Assembly: GCF_014636315.1 (NCBI RefSeq)
Contig: NZ_BMED01000001.1
Span: 1,307,941 to 1,371,940 of the forward strand
Origin: Parundibacterium terreum
Lineage (GTDB): Bacteria > Pseudomonadota > Gammaproteobacteria > Burkholderiales > Burkholderiaceae_D
Length of the DNA stretch: 64,000 nucleotides
Direction of reading: 5' to 3'
Positions 8,421-17,829 of this stretch are shown one piece after another (the first letter of the stretch is position 1; every line of letters begins with the position of its first letter). The position numbers were made by a program, and so were the translations under genes. A model generated the notes under the pieces. The model had not been told where the DNA came from. It saw only the letters and a list, made by a program, of their open reading frames with translations, and made no database searches.

Positions 8421-11400
8421 ATGAACGATTCCAACAGCAACCTGACAAAATTCTCGCGCCACCTTTGGCTGACGCTATGCATGTTCATCCTGTTCGCAGC
8501 GACCTTTGGCGCCTATGTCTGGACAGAAAAGCAAATCGACCGGGCCAATGAGCTGAGGCAGCAGTCCTTCATGCTGGCGGAAGAACTGCGCCAGTCATCG
8601 GACGATCTGACCCGCATGATACGCACCTATGCGGCGACCGGCGATCCCCTCTACAAGGCGCATTTCCAGGAGATCCTGGATATCCGCGACGGCAAGAAAC
8701 CGCGCCCTGTTGACTACCAGGATGTCTACTGGGATCTGGTACAGAGCGATGATAAGCGGCCGCGCCCCTTTGGCGAAGCGGTGCCGTTGCTGGAGTTGAT
8801 GCAGCGCGCCAGGTTTACTCCACAAGAACTGGCCAAACTGCAAGAGGCCAAGGCACGCTCGGACGAACTCGCCCTGACCGAGCAGGCTGCCATGCGCCTG
8901 CTGGAATCAAGCAGCCCTCCGACCGCGGCCAACCGCGAAGAGGCGCTACGGATGCTGCATGATACCAATTACCACCAGGCCAAGATCGCCATCATGCTGC
9001 CCATCAACCAGTTCCGCGCAATGGCAGACCGCAGGACCTTGCAGGCGGTGCGCGATACGGAATCCAAGGCGACCAGCGTGCGCCTGCTGTTTATCGTGTT
9101 TGGCGTGCTGTTGCTGACGCTGCTATGGCGCATGCGTCAGGACCTGTATGCGATCCTGGGCGGACCGGTGGGCGAGTTGCATATGCGCATCGCCAGGCTG
9201 GGCAGCGGTGAGTTTTCCGAGCCCATTTCCGTTGCGCCGGGCCAGCAAGACAGTGTGCTGGGCTGGCTGTCGGAAACACAACTCAAACTGGCCGATCTGG
9301 ATGCCTCGCGCAAAACTGCAGAGCAAAGAAGCCAGCGGCTGACCCAGCTCTATGCAGCGCTGAGCCAGTGCAACCAGGCTATCGTGCGCTGTCAAAGCGA
9401 GGAGGAACTGTTTGCTCAGCTCTGCGGCAATATCGTCAGCTTCGGCGGCATGCAGCTGGCATGGATAGGGAGACTGGATCCGGACACCAAGCAAATCCAC
9501 ACCCTGGCCTACCATGGCGCCGGCGCCGAATACCTGAGCAATCTGAATCTATCTGCCAGCGCGGACCAGCCTTCCGGGCAAGGTCCTACCGGTATCTGCG
9601 TGCGAGAAGACCGGCCCTATTGGTGCCAGGATTTTCTGCACGATGATCGCACTGCCTTGTGGCACGAACGCGCCGCCAGCGTAGGCTGGCGAGCTTCTGC
9701 CTCCCTGCCCCTGCATAGAAAAGCTGAGGTTTTCGGCGCCCTCACTGTATATTCCGATGCAGTCGGTGCTTTCGATGAGGATGTCCGCAGCCTGTTGCTG
9801 GAAATGGCGATGGACATCGATTTCGCCTTGCAGGGTTTCGACAAGGAAGCCCAACGGCTGCAGATAGAGAATGCGCTGCGCATGAGCGAGCAGCGCTTCC
9901 GCACTATCGTGGAAACAGAGCCGGAGTGCATCAAGGTCGTCGACCGCAATGGGCAAATACTGGAGATCAATAGCGCCGGCATCAGCATGCTGGAGGCGGA
10001 ATCCCTGGCCGACGTGCAAAAGCAGACTCTGCTGGACTTCATTCTCCCGGACTACCGCTCTCTTTTCGTCGCACTGCATCAGCGCGTGCTGGGTGGAGAA
10101 AACGGCACACTGGAATTTGAGATAACGGGCATGAAAGGAACGCGGCGCTGGCTGGAAACCCACGCCGCGCCGATGCGCAATACGGATGGCGAAATCGATA
10201 TGGTGCTCGGTATTACCCGCGATGTGACGGCGCGCAAGGAAGCCGAAGCGCGCATCCAGTACCTCGCCCATTTCGATACGCTGACCGGCCTGCCTAACCG
10301 CGCGCAACTCGCCGAGCGGGCCGCCTATGCGCTCAACCTGGCACAGCGCAGCCATCAGCAACTGGCGTTGATGCTGCTGGACCTGGATCACTTCAAGGAC
10401 ATCAACGATACACTGGGCCATACCGTCGGTGATACCCTGCTCGCGCAACTGGCCGGCCGGCTGCAGTCTGTATTGCGGGAAGAAGACACCGTGTCGCGGC
10501 TGGGCGGCGATGAATTCATTTTCCTGCTGTTTGGAGTGGACATGCACGGCGCGGCGCATGTCGCGCAAAAGATCCTGGACGCCATCAAGGCGCCCTTCAA
10601 GATCGAGCATTTTGACCTAAACGTCACCGGCTCCATAGGCATCGCCATGTATCCCGGCGACGGCCATGACCTGGAAGTATTGTCCAAGAGTGCGGACGCG
10701 GCGATGTACCGCGCCAAGCACGAGGGCCGCAACGGCTACCGTTTCTTTACGACAGAGATGCAAACCCGTTCCGAGCGCCAGTTGCAGCTTGTCAATGCGC
10801 TGAGCCAGGCGCTGGAACGAGAACAGCTCACGGTCCATTATCAGCCGCAAATTTCCGTCATCAACGGGCGCATAGTCGCGGCGGAAGCACTTCTGCGCTG
10901 GTACCATCCTGAGCTGGGCCAGGTATCGCCGGCGGAATTCATCCCGGCCGCGGAGGATAGCGGCCTGATCATACCGATAGGAGAATGGGTACTGAGGCAA
11001 GCAGTGCGGCAGGCCAGGAAATGGATGCTGGATGGACTGGACCCGATGATCATTGCCGTCAACCTGTCAGCAGTGCAGTTCCGCCACTCCGACCTGCCCA
11101 ATCTGGTGACGCGCATACTGGACGAAGAAGGCTTGCCGGCGGAATACCTGGAGCTGGAATTGACGGAAGGCGTGGCAATGCACGATACGCAAAACGCAGT
11201 TGCCGTGATGAACAATCTGCACGCACGCGGCGTGCGCATGTCCATCGATGATTTTGGTACCGGCTATTCTTCCCTCAGTCAGTTGAAGAAATTCCGTATC
11301 TACAAACTGAAGATAGACCAGTCCTTCGTACGCGACATCAGCACCGATCCGGAAGACAAGGCCATCGTGAGCGCCATCATCCACATGGCAAAAAGCCTGG

Positions 11401-11558
11401 GCCTGCAGACAATTGCCGAGGGCGTGGAAACGGCGGGCCAACTGGCCTTCTTGCGGGAACAGGGTTGCGACGAGGTACAGGGCTATTACTATAGCCGGCC
11501 GCTACCGGCGCAGCAATTCGAGGAATTTGCACGTGCCAAGGCAATGGTCAAGCCCTGA
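8421..11558 (+). CDS. Membrane GGDEF-EAL cyclic-di-GMP enzyme with GAF and PAS sensors
   Basis: Likely bifunctional c-di-GMP synthase/phosphodiesterase, 1045 residues. There are two membrane helices (about 13-32 and 220-238) around a periplasmic segment, then a linker, a GAF-like domain (about 315-470), a PAS domain (about 490-605), a GGDEF domain (about 615-780) and an EAL domain (about 795-1035). GGDEF is intact at 695-699 and is preceded by the inhibitory RxxD site (REED), five residues upstream. The EAL domain keeps E822 of EAL, the ELTEG glutamate, the IDDFGTGYSS pair, the LKIDQSF lysine and EGVET, so both activities are plausible by motif. The gene stands alone; its output probably bears on motility or biofilm, which is inference. 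Confidence 0.95.
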   Translation: MNDSNSNLTKFSRHLWLTLCMFILFAATFGAYVWTEKQIDRANELRQQSFMLAEELRQSSDDLTRMIRTYAATGDPLYKAHFQEILDIRDGKKPRPVDYQDVYWDLVQSDDKRPRPFGEAVPLLELMQRARFTPQELAKLQEAKARSDELALTEQAAMRLLESSSPPTAANREEALRMLHDTNYHQAKIAIMLPINQFRAMADRRTLQAVRDTESKATSVRLLFIVFGVLLLTLLWRMRQDLYAILGGPVGELHMRIARLGSGEFSEPISVAPGQQDSVLGWLSETQLKLADLDASRKTAEQRSQRLTQLYAALSQCNQAIVRCQSEEELFAQLCGNIVSFGGMQLAWIGRLDPDTKQIHTLAYHGAGAEYLSNLNLSASADQPSGQGPTGICVREDRPYWCQDFLHDDRTALWHERAASVGWRASASLPLHRKAEVFGALTVYSDAVGAFDEDVRSLLLEMAMDIDFALQGFDKEAQRLQIENALRMSEQRFRTIVETEPECIKVVDRNGQILEINSAGISMLEAESLADVQKQTLLDFILPDYRSLFVALHQRVLGGENGTLEFEITGMKGTRRWLETHAAPMRNTDGEIDMVLGITRDVTARKEAEARIQYLAHFDTLTGLPNRAQLAERAAYALNLAQRSHQQLALMLLDLDHFKDINDTLGHTVGDTLLAQLAGRLQSVLREEDTVSRLGGDEFIFLLFGVDMHGAAHVAQKILDAIKAPFKIEHFDLNVTGSIGIAMYPGDGHDLEVLSKSADAAMYRAKHEGRNGYRFFTTEMQTRSERQLQLVNALSQALEREQLTVHYQPQISVINGRIVAAEALLRWYHPELGQVSPAEFIPAAEDSGLIIPIGEWVLRQAVRQARKWMLDGLDPMIIAVNLSAVQFRHSDLPNLVTRILDEEGLPAEYLELELTEGVAMHDTQNAVAVMNNLHARGVRMSIDDFGTGYSSLSQLKKFRIYKLKIDQSFVRDISTDPEDKAIVSAIIHMAKSLGLQTIAEGVETAGQLAFLREQGCDEVQGYYYSRPLPAQQFEEFARAKAMVKP

Positions 11559-11662
11559 CTTCGGCCTCGAACCTGTCCCTGAACTCAGCAAGCCGCCTGT
11601 TCCAAAGCCGCAGTCAGCTCAGCGGTGGTCAAAATAGCCTGCGTAAAACCATGCCCGATAAG

Positions 11663-11968
11663 CTAGCCCCACTTTTTCCCCAACTCGCTTAAACCCGCTT
11701 GCTGCAAGTCTTCCGGCGTCATCGCAATACGAAACTTGCAATCCGCATCAAAGCCCAGGAACCATGGTTCCGACAATGCCGGGATCTGCGAAGGCCGTTC
11801 GACATTGACAACCATGATGGCTCCCCGGTGGCCATCCTGTTCGGTGAAATATACCGCCTCCGGTTTTGCCGCCTCCAAGATTTCACGGATCCTGGCGCCT
11901 GCGCTACCATCCCTGACAGCGGTGTTGAACGGCTCGTGAGGCAGTTCTACGGTCATGATCATGCGCAT
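11663..11968 (-). CDS. Small conserved-looking protein, DUF3303/YCII-like size
   Basis: A 101-residue soluble protein without signal peptide or membrane helix. It begins MRMIMTVELPHEPFN and has an alpha-beta look (central segment AVYFTEQDGHRGAIMVVNV, C-terminal helix TPEDLQQAGLSELGKKW). Proteins of this kind are often annotated as DUF3303-like ferredoxin-fold or, wrongly, as pantothenate-related proteins; I do not assign a function. The start at 11968 is chosen because an AGGAGG lies 8 bases before it; the GTG three codons upstream overlaps that ribosome site. It follows the alpha/beta hydrolase by 35 bases on the same strand, so the two probably form an operon. Confidence 0.75.
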   Translation of the reverse strand: MRMIMTVELPHEPFNTAVRDGSAGARIREILEAAKPEAVYFTEQDGHRGAIMVVNVERPSQIPALSEPWFLGFDADCKFRIAMTPEDLQQAGLSELGKKWG

Positions 11969-12003
11969 GATATTCACCTCCTCTTGTACGACTTCAATCT
12001 ACT

Positions 12004-12825
12004 TCAATGGCTGTCGGCAAAATCCAGTATGGCTTGCGCCCCTTTTTCAGGGCTGACCGGATACCACAGATGCGGCGCATCCGGCACGACCGCGGTGGAT
12101 GTTCCTGGAGGCAGGTACTCCAGCAGCCGGTAATTAGATTGCCAAAAATAGGCTCGCGTATACTGGCCATGCATCAGCAGCACCGGCACATCGATCTCGC
12201 CCCACTGCTGGGGCGGGCCGGGAGGCACCTTGGGCGAAGACAGCATGGGTCCAAAGGTACGCGCATTATCCAGGCCGTTCTGCTGACGCCCTGCAGGCAA
12301 GCGCTCGAAGGCGCCTTTGAAGCCAAGCACCGCATCGAAAAAACCTATCGTCGCGCGCCGCAGATCACCGGCACGCAGGCTGGAAACCATGCCGGCGATA
12401 TCTGCATTCCAACTGGCAACCGCTGCGCCGGCAGCCAGCGAATCGCCATCCACCAGGCCAGGCTCGCTGAAGGTAACACTGCGCAACAATCCCGGATAAT
12501 TCAAAGCAAACCAGGCGGCGATACGCCCGCCGTAAGAGCCGCCGACCAGATGTACCTTTGGCAGCCGCAGCGCGCGTATCAAGTCCACCAGATCCTGCGC
12601 ATGCTGCAAGATGGTGTACTGCTGGCCCTGGTCGCTCCAGGCATTCGGATAATGGTAACGGCGGCTATAGGAAATGTAGCGGTACTTGGGGGCAATAAAT
12701 TCCCGCAGCGGATCGAAGGTACGCCAGTCTCCGCCGGCGCCGTGCACGAAGACGATAGGTATGCCAGTTCCCTGCTCGACATAGGCTAACTCGGTATCAC
12801 CGATGCTCAAGGCCTTGGCTTCCAT
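12004..12825 (-). CDS. Alpha/beta hydrolase
   Basis: A cytoplasmic 273-residue hydrolase of the alpha/beta fold. It has the oxyanion motif HGAGGDW (about 28-34), the nucleophile elbow GGSYGG with Ser97 and the C-terminal His252 (DAPHLWYP). The acid of the triad is not in the usual place: the strand that normally ends in Asp reads LLMHGQYTRAYF, so a different acidic residue may serve or the activity may be altered. The ATG has GGAGAG upstream at normal distance. The small gene behind it is probably co-transcribed. The substrate is unknown. Confidence 0.9.
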   Translation of the reverse strand: MEAKALSIGDTELAYVEQGTGIPIVFVHGAGGDWRTFDPLREFIAPKYRYISYSRRYHYPNAWSDQGQQYTILQHAQDLVDLIRALRLPKVHLVGGSYGGRIAAWFALNYPGLLRSVTFSEPGLVDGDSLAAGAAVASWNADIAGMVSSLRAGDLRRATIGFFDAVLGFKGAFERLPAGRQQNGLDNARTFGPMLSSPKVPPGPPQQWGEIDVPVLLMHGQYTRAYFWQSNYRLLEYLPPGTSTAVVPDAPHLWYPVSPEKGAQAILDFADSH

Positions 12826-13029
12826 GGTTCTCTCCGCTGCATGCCGGCGGCCTGCACGGCCGCTCTGGTGATGTCGCCGGGGCCGCTTGCGGGGAGCAAA
12901 ACCATCAGCTCACGCGGCCTCTCTGTGCGTTTTCATCATATCTGCAAGTAACGGAATGTAGCAATAGCGCTCATCAAGATGCGCTAAAGTAAAGGTAAAA
13001 AATTGTTGAATGTCTGGCCGTGGGGAAAC

Positions 13030-13728
13030 TTACAAGGCACAGCGGGCATAGCTTACCTTGGGACCAATCAAACCCAGATAGGCACAGATGCTCACAGGCA
13101 CCATACCGGCCTTGGCACGCCGCTCGTCCAGATGATCCTCATCTTCCACAGGCCACAACTGCAGCTCTGCAGGTTTGTCTTTCCCGCCGACAATCTGGGT
13201 GCCATATATCTGCGGCAAGCCCTGGCGCATGCGTATGCGATCCTCCAGCGTGGCCAGGAACCTACCCGGCAATTCGTTGCTATCCACAGCCGCCTTCATC
13301 AGGGGAAAATATCTTAGCTGATACTCAAGCTCTGCATGCTGCACCAGCATGGCTGCATACTGCGGCGCCTTGTCGCCGAATTCTGTCGTCGTCGGCCAGC
13401 CGCAACGGCGCACCAGATCATCCAGCTCGGCTTGCAACAGCCGGTCAGTGTCCGTCATCGTTTGCTCCAGTTGCTTGATGAGGACAGGGTCAACGACTTC
13501 TCCCCGCTCGTAGGCTTGCTGATGCAACCGGCCTATAGGTTCGCGTACCGCCTGGTCTCGCTGGAACCAGGTATTAGTACGCTTGACCTCGGCATACCAG
13601 TCGCAAGCTGTTTTATTGGGCGCAGACGCTGCTTCCTTTGGCGCGCCCGAGATGGCGGCAACAGGGGTTTGCGCATTGGCGGTGGATATGAAAAATGCGC
13701 CAAGCAAAGCGAGCAAAAGATATTTCAG
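13030..13728 (-). CDS. Secreted protein of unknown function, probable CTG start
   Basis: About 232 residues: a signal peptide (KYLLLALLGAFFISTANA, cleavage before QTP) then a soluble, charged, helix-rich domain with no motif I recognise and a lone Cys pair region (CDWYAEV, RRCGWPT). No ATG fits: the frame is closed by a stop at 13750-13752. CTG at 13728 gives a proper basic n-region and has GGGAG 7 to 8 bases upstream; TTG at 13716 is the alternative a gene caller might take, but it has no ribosome site. It begins 37 bases after the stop of the M48 protease gene, so it is the third gene of that operon and may be a substrate or partner of the protease. Confidence 0.75.
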   Translation of the reverse strand: MKYLLLALLGAFFISTANAQTPVAAISGAPKEAASAPNKTACDWYAEVKRTNTWFQRDQAVREPIGRLHQQAYERGEVVDPVLIKQLEQTMTDTDRLLQAELDDLVRRCGWPTTTEFGDKAPQYAAMLVQHAELEYQLRYFPLMKAAVDSNELPGRFLATLEDRIRMRQGLPQIYGTQIVGGKDKPAELQLWPVEDEDHLDERRAKAGMVPVSICAYLGLIGPKVSYARCAL

Positions 13729-13765
13729 AAGCGTGCTCCCAGGCGATATTCACTTATTCCATCAT

Positions 13766-15253
13766 CTATGCCGGTTGAACCGTCGAATCAGGTTCAAACT
13801 TGGCCAGCATCGATGAGCGCAGCTTGCCTTCCCTGGCCAAGTGCAACAAGTCTGCTGGAACCGCACTCACGCTTTCGCGCCTCAGTTCCAGTTCGCGGCC
13901 TGGATGTATGACGGGAACAAATCCCCGGTGGAACAGGCTGACGGTGATCCAGTCTTCCAGTATATCCAGCACGTGCTTGCGTTTCCCTGCTGGTGACAGG
14001 AAGCTGACGCCTTCCGGCCGCAATTTCTCCCACAGGCTGTCCGGGTCTTCGGCAAGCGTTATCAGCTCCGTCAAAGGCAGCTTCGCCGGATCCATCCAGC
14101 TATCGGTAAAGCGCTGCAGCATGCGCGGCTTCAGGATATCCGTACCATATTCATCCCAGGCGACGGCGCGCAGCTCTTCCGGGTTGTAGTTGATATACCA
14201 TGCGTTTTCGGTAGGCTGCTCACCGCCCAGCAAATGCATGCATTGCTTGGGAGGCGGGTACACGGGCTTCGCGCCCGGCTTCAGCGCTGCCACACGCTCT
14301 TCCAGCGAAGGATGGGTATCGTAGATCGCCGTAGGACGCCGCTCGGCTTTTTCTATCGCCGTTTGCACCAGCAGGCGCTTGGCTCCGGGCAGGCAAAACC
14401 GGCGGAAGCCTTCAAAGATGGGAACCCGCGCGCCGCGCATGATGGCGGGGCCCAGTTCATAATCAAGGTAGGCCGACCAGGCAGGATCAATCAGGTGGAC
14501 TTTCTCCAAGGCCGAGCGGGTTGCATCGACGCCAAAATAGCGGGCGGCCTGCGCATCGGCAGAAAACTCCTGCGCGCGGGACACCGAGCTGGACAGCTTG
14601 AGAAACCAGTGGCCGTAGAGACGGAATAGCGCATCCAGGAAAAACATCGATTCATCCAGGTCCGCAATGGCAGCACCTATGGAAGCGCGGGTGCGGTACA
14701 CCCAGGGCCCCAGCGATAAGTCGCCACCTGCAAAGTGGCCGAACTCATGCGCGATCACGGTGCTGAGCTCTTCCTCGGACAGCCAGGCAAACAAGGGCAA
14801 CCCCAGGCCGACGCGCAGAGATTTCAAGCCGCCATACCAATTGCGCTGCGCACTGATATACGCGCTGGCAGCACCTATCAGATGGATATCGACATGGGCC
14901 TTGAAACCGGCCTTGGCGCCTATGCGCTCTACCAGCGCATACAAAGGCTGGGCCTGGGTACGGTCCAGCCAGGTCGGCAACTCTTTTTTCTCGCGGCTGA
15001 ACCAGCCTCGCGGGCGCAGTGCATAGGCCAGTGTCAGCCCGGCAAATCCGGCGAGGATGCCGGACAATTCCAGCGAATCGCGGTAATGGCTCTGTGCAAA
15101 AGGTATCCAGAACAAGCCTATCACCAGCCCCAGTGCCAGCAGCCAGAACCCCAGCCACAGCGCAAGCATCAGCACAGCGCGACGGGCCAGGTCACGGCGA
15201 GTGTGCTGGGTGCGGCGGGCGGGCCGATGTTGGCGGACGGAAGGCGCGCTCAT
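13766..15253 (-). CDS. M48-family membrane zinc metalloprotease
   Basis: A 495-residue membrane protease of the Ste24/HtpX type. Two N-terminal helices (about 27-50 and 63-80) precede the catalytic domain with HEFGH at 169-173 (zinc ligands H169 and H173, catalytic E170) and a likely third ligand in SRAQEFSADAQA (about E229). The start is set at 15253 because its ATG overlaps the TGA of the upstream TPR gene (ATGA), a sign of translational coupling; an in-frame ATG three codons further up is less likely. The C-terminal 150 residues lack a known domain. M48 enzymes act in envelope quality control; the link to the neighbouring TPR protein is inference from the coupling. Confidence 0.93.
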   Translation of the reverse strand: MSAPSVRQHRPARRTQHTRRDLARRAVLMLALWLGFWLLALGLVIGLFWIPFAQSHYRDSLELSGILAGFAGLTLAYALRPRGWFSREKKELPTWLDRTQAQPLYALVERIGAKAGFKAHVDIHLIGAASAYISAQRNWYGGLKSLRVGLGLPLFAWLSEEELSTVIAHEFGHFAGGDLSLGPWVYRTRASIGAAIADLDESMFFLDALFRLYGHWFLKLSSSVSRAQEFSADAQAARYFGVDATRSALEKVHLIDPAWSAYLDYELGPAIMRGARVPIFEGFRRFCLPGAKRLLVQTAIEKAERRPTAIYDTHPSLEERVAALKPGAKPVYPPPKQCMHLLGGEQPTENAWYINYNPEELRAVAWDEYGTDILKPRMLQRFTDSWMDPAKLPLTELITLAEDPDSLWEKLRPEGVSFLSPAGKRKHVLDILEDWITVSLFHRGFVPVIHPGRELELRRESVSAVPADLLHLAREGKLRSSMLAKFEPDSTVQPA

Positions 15254-17355
15254 GCTGGCCACTGCTGTAAAGCGCTGCTGATCACGCTGTGGAACAGGTC
15301 GGTTCGCGCAGCACTGCGGCGCAAGGTCTCCCGCTCTACCCAGGGCAAGGCGGTATTACGCGATCGCACAAACATCGCAGCTGCCTGCACGGGCAGATCC
15401 AGACTGATGCTGGCCAGTGGCACAGGCTCGCCTCGTACGTAACGGCTCAAAAATTCCAGATCACGAGATGTCATACCAAAACTCACTGCAAGTTGTGTTT
15501 GAATTGCCTTATCCTGCATGCGCGCTGCCTCACAATACAGCAAGGCGAGCTGCTCTTCCTGCAGGCTGAAAAATTCCCCGCGCTTCATCGTATGCGCCAG
15601 CTTGAGCGCCTGCCCGGGATTGTTGCGCAAGGCCATGGCAAGATTCACAGCCCGGGAATTTTCAGCCGCAGCCTGCTTGGGCTCCAGGCCTGCGCGCACA
15701 CGTACCATGTCCACGTCTTTGGCAAATTCCGGAGAGTCGGGCAGTTCCGTCACAAGGGACAGCGGATCGCCCCCCGCCATGCGGGCAATCAATGCAAAAT
15801 CGCCTGCATCGCGGGCCTTGTTCCTCGCATTTTTTGCGCGGAAAGATTCAGCGAGAACATCCAATGCCTCCCGCAGCCGGCCTTGCGCAACCAGCGCTTG
15901 TACCTGGTTGTCTATCACATCGGCCGCAATATCAGGTGATACCTGTTTCAGGCGCAGATAGCTCTGCATCGCCCCTGCATAGTTGCCGGCCACGGTGCGG
16001 CGCCAGGTCAGGGTACGCAAAACATGCGGCTCGTTGCCGAATTTTTGTGCCACACTTTCCATCGCGTCCAGGCCTTGTGTGCCTTTCAGCATGACCGCAT
16101 ACAGGTATTGCGCCTTCGCCGAAGCCGGCTGCTGCTTGGCCTGCGCCGCATATTCCCGCAGCATGGCATCATATTGGCCGGCGTTTTCGCGCGCGGCCTG
16201 GTATACCCGGTGCAGGTCGATGTCATCCGGCTTGGCGGCGATAGCCCGTTCCGCAATGCGCACACCTTCAAACACGGCCCCTTCCGACGCCATTCTCACC
16301 GCGGCACTGGTCTTTGCCGAATCCCAGCCACTAAGCACAGCCTGCGCTTCATACAGAGGCGCGGTCTTGCCGGGCTGGCCGACGGAAAACAGATAGACCG
16401 TGCACAGATCAAGCGCCGAGCGATTGCCTTGATGAATGATGTCAATGTGGCTGCGGCTGACGAGATTATCGTGCTTGCTCATGCTGACTTTTTCAGCTGG
16501 CTGCTCAAACGCGAAATCGGCGTGCGGCATTTCTATATAACGCTGGCCGCAATAAATGTTGGGCGGCGCATCTGCCGGCGGCTTGTCCGGCCTGGTCTTG
16601 TAATAGGTGACGTTTTCACGCATCAAAGGGCTGGCCCCTGCGATATTCCAGATCACGTAGCCGCTCTGGCTTTTCACATCCTGATCAAAGCTGTCGACGG
16701 CGCCCAATTGACCGGCTGTCGCACTGCCCTTCACCAGGCCTGCTGCAACATTGATAGTGGTTCTGCCCTCCGGGGGTATGGTTTGTTTTTTACCGTCCAG
16801 CTCTACCTGCAAGGCAACCGGCAGGCCGTTCAATACCATGATGTCCTGCGTTTGCGATTTATGATAGCTGCCGACAGCGCCGGCCAGCAGGGTCGTCAGC
16901 AAGCCCGCTGCCAGACCGCGCGAATACAGCCAGCCAAACAGGCCCATGGGCACCCGCGCAAAAATGCTCCACTGGCGCTCGCCGGTGCTGCGCACCAGGT
17001 ATGCACCAAGAGGCACAACGGGTACGGCAAACAGCACCACCAGCGCGTGCAGCGCGATATGGCTGCCGTCGGTATCGCTTTCCACTTCACCGACAAAACT
17101 AAAGCCGACGGAGTTGACCGTTCCCAGCGAAGGCGAGCGCTTCAAAGGTTTGGCGAACAGGCGGCGATGGCCGACCAGGAGTTCAACCGTATCGCGGTGC
17201 TGCGGCAGCCGCCTGAGCCATTTGGCCCACACCAGTGCGCGATAGACCTTGAATGGATCACCGCTTTCTATGGCTTTCCTGATTCTGGGGTCATCAATGA
17301 GCGCTTCTAATTCCGGCACGCGCTGCAATAGCTGAGCGGGGTCTGAGATGGACAT
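15250..17355 (-). CDS. Large membrane protein with TPR-like repeats, function unknown
   Basis: A 701-residue protein I cannot place in a named family. The N-terminus (1-75) is soluble; hydrophobic helices lie at about 100-120 and 135-160 (VPMGLFGWLY to LLAGAVG). After that comes a probable beta-rich region with Cys (IYCGQRYIEM), then from about 350 onward helical repeats that look like degenerate TPRs (AERAIAAKPDDIDLHRVYQAARENAGQYDAMLREYAAQ). AGGA is well placed before the ATG. It is the first gene of an operon with the M48 protease (4-base overlap) and a secreted protein. A scaffold or substrate-recruiting role for the protease is a guess. Confidence 0.85.
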   Translation of the reverse strand: MSISDPAQLLQRVPELEALIDDPRIRKAIESGDPFKVYRALVWAKWLRRLPQHRDTVELLVGHRRLFAKPLKRSPSLGTVNSVGFSFVGEVESDTDGSHIALHALVVLFAVPVVPLGAYLVRSTGERQWSIFARVPMGLFGWLYSRGLAAGLLTTLLAGAVGSYHKSQTQDIMVLNGLPVALQVELDGKKQTIPPEGRTTINVAAGLVKGSATAGQLGAVDSFDQDVKSQSGYVIWNIAGASPLMRENVTYYKTRPDKPPADAPPNIYCGQRYIEMPHADFAFEQPAEKVSMSKHDNLVSRSHIDIIHQGNRSALDLCTVYLFSVGQPGKTAPLYEAQAVLSGWDSAKTSAAVRMASEGAVFEGVRIAERAIAAKPDDIDLHRVYQAARENAGQYDAMLREYAAQAKQQPASAKAQYLYAVMLKGTQGLDAMESVAQKFGNEPHVLRTLTWRRTVAGNYAGAMQSYLRLKQVSPDIAADVIDNQVQALVAQGRLREALDVLAESFRAKNARNKARDAGDFALIARMAGGDPLSLVTELPDSPEFAKDVDMVRVRAGLEPKQAAAENSRAVNLAMALRNNPGQALKLAHTMKRGEFFSLQEEQLALLYCEAARMQDKAIQTQLAVSFGMTSRDLEFLSRYVRGEPVPLASISLDLPVQAAAMFVRSRNTALPWVERETLRRSAARTDLFHSVISSALQQWPA

Positions 17356-17829
17356 GTTTATCCTGAAAAAATTCTATGGCGATCTGGCGGTGTCCGTGGA
17401 CAGCGCAGCAATGCAAGCCGGTATGGCTATATAGCGAATCCGGAGATGGCTTTATGCGGGACTGGAGCGCGGAGAAAAATAAAGCAGGCGCGAAACCTGG
17501 CGTGGCAGCAGTACAGATTGCAGTAGTTGCACTACTTGATACAGTGCTTGCGGTGATTGCAGATTCATAGCCCTCCCTGAGGCTGACAAATTGTTATCAT
17601 TTTTTTCATTGTTGCCTTACGTTACCGGATTTTTTTTGAGTCTGCAATCATGACTAAACAAATCTGACGTATTTCCGCACGCGTGCCCGGGATAGTGAAA
17701 CCGGTTCCGCTTTAGCTTGCGTAAATATCCAGGGAAGAAGTGACAGGGATGTCGGGGACAGCGGGAATGAGTAAACGTGATAGGTGCGTTCGGCTCATTG
17801 CCAATTCGTAAAGAAATCGCAAAGAAATC
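17356..17829. other. Intergenic region, 474 bp
   Basis: Lies between the TPR-protein start and the end of the broken phosphoesterase, both on the minus strand. It has an AT-rich stretch at about 17585-17640. A 64-codon plus-strand frame inside it has no ribosome site or recognisable product. It should hold the promoter of the TPR/M48 operon; no element is clear. Confidence 0.5.

Noticed and set aside
16024-17310. 428-codon plus-strand frame opposite the TPR protein gene
   Set aside because: Antisense shadow; the minus-strand gene has a good ribosome site and is coupled to the protease gene.
17376-17570. 64-codon open frame on the plus strand
   Set aside because: No ribosome site, no recognisable product, and it lies where the promoter of the TPR/M48 operon should be.
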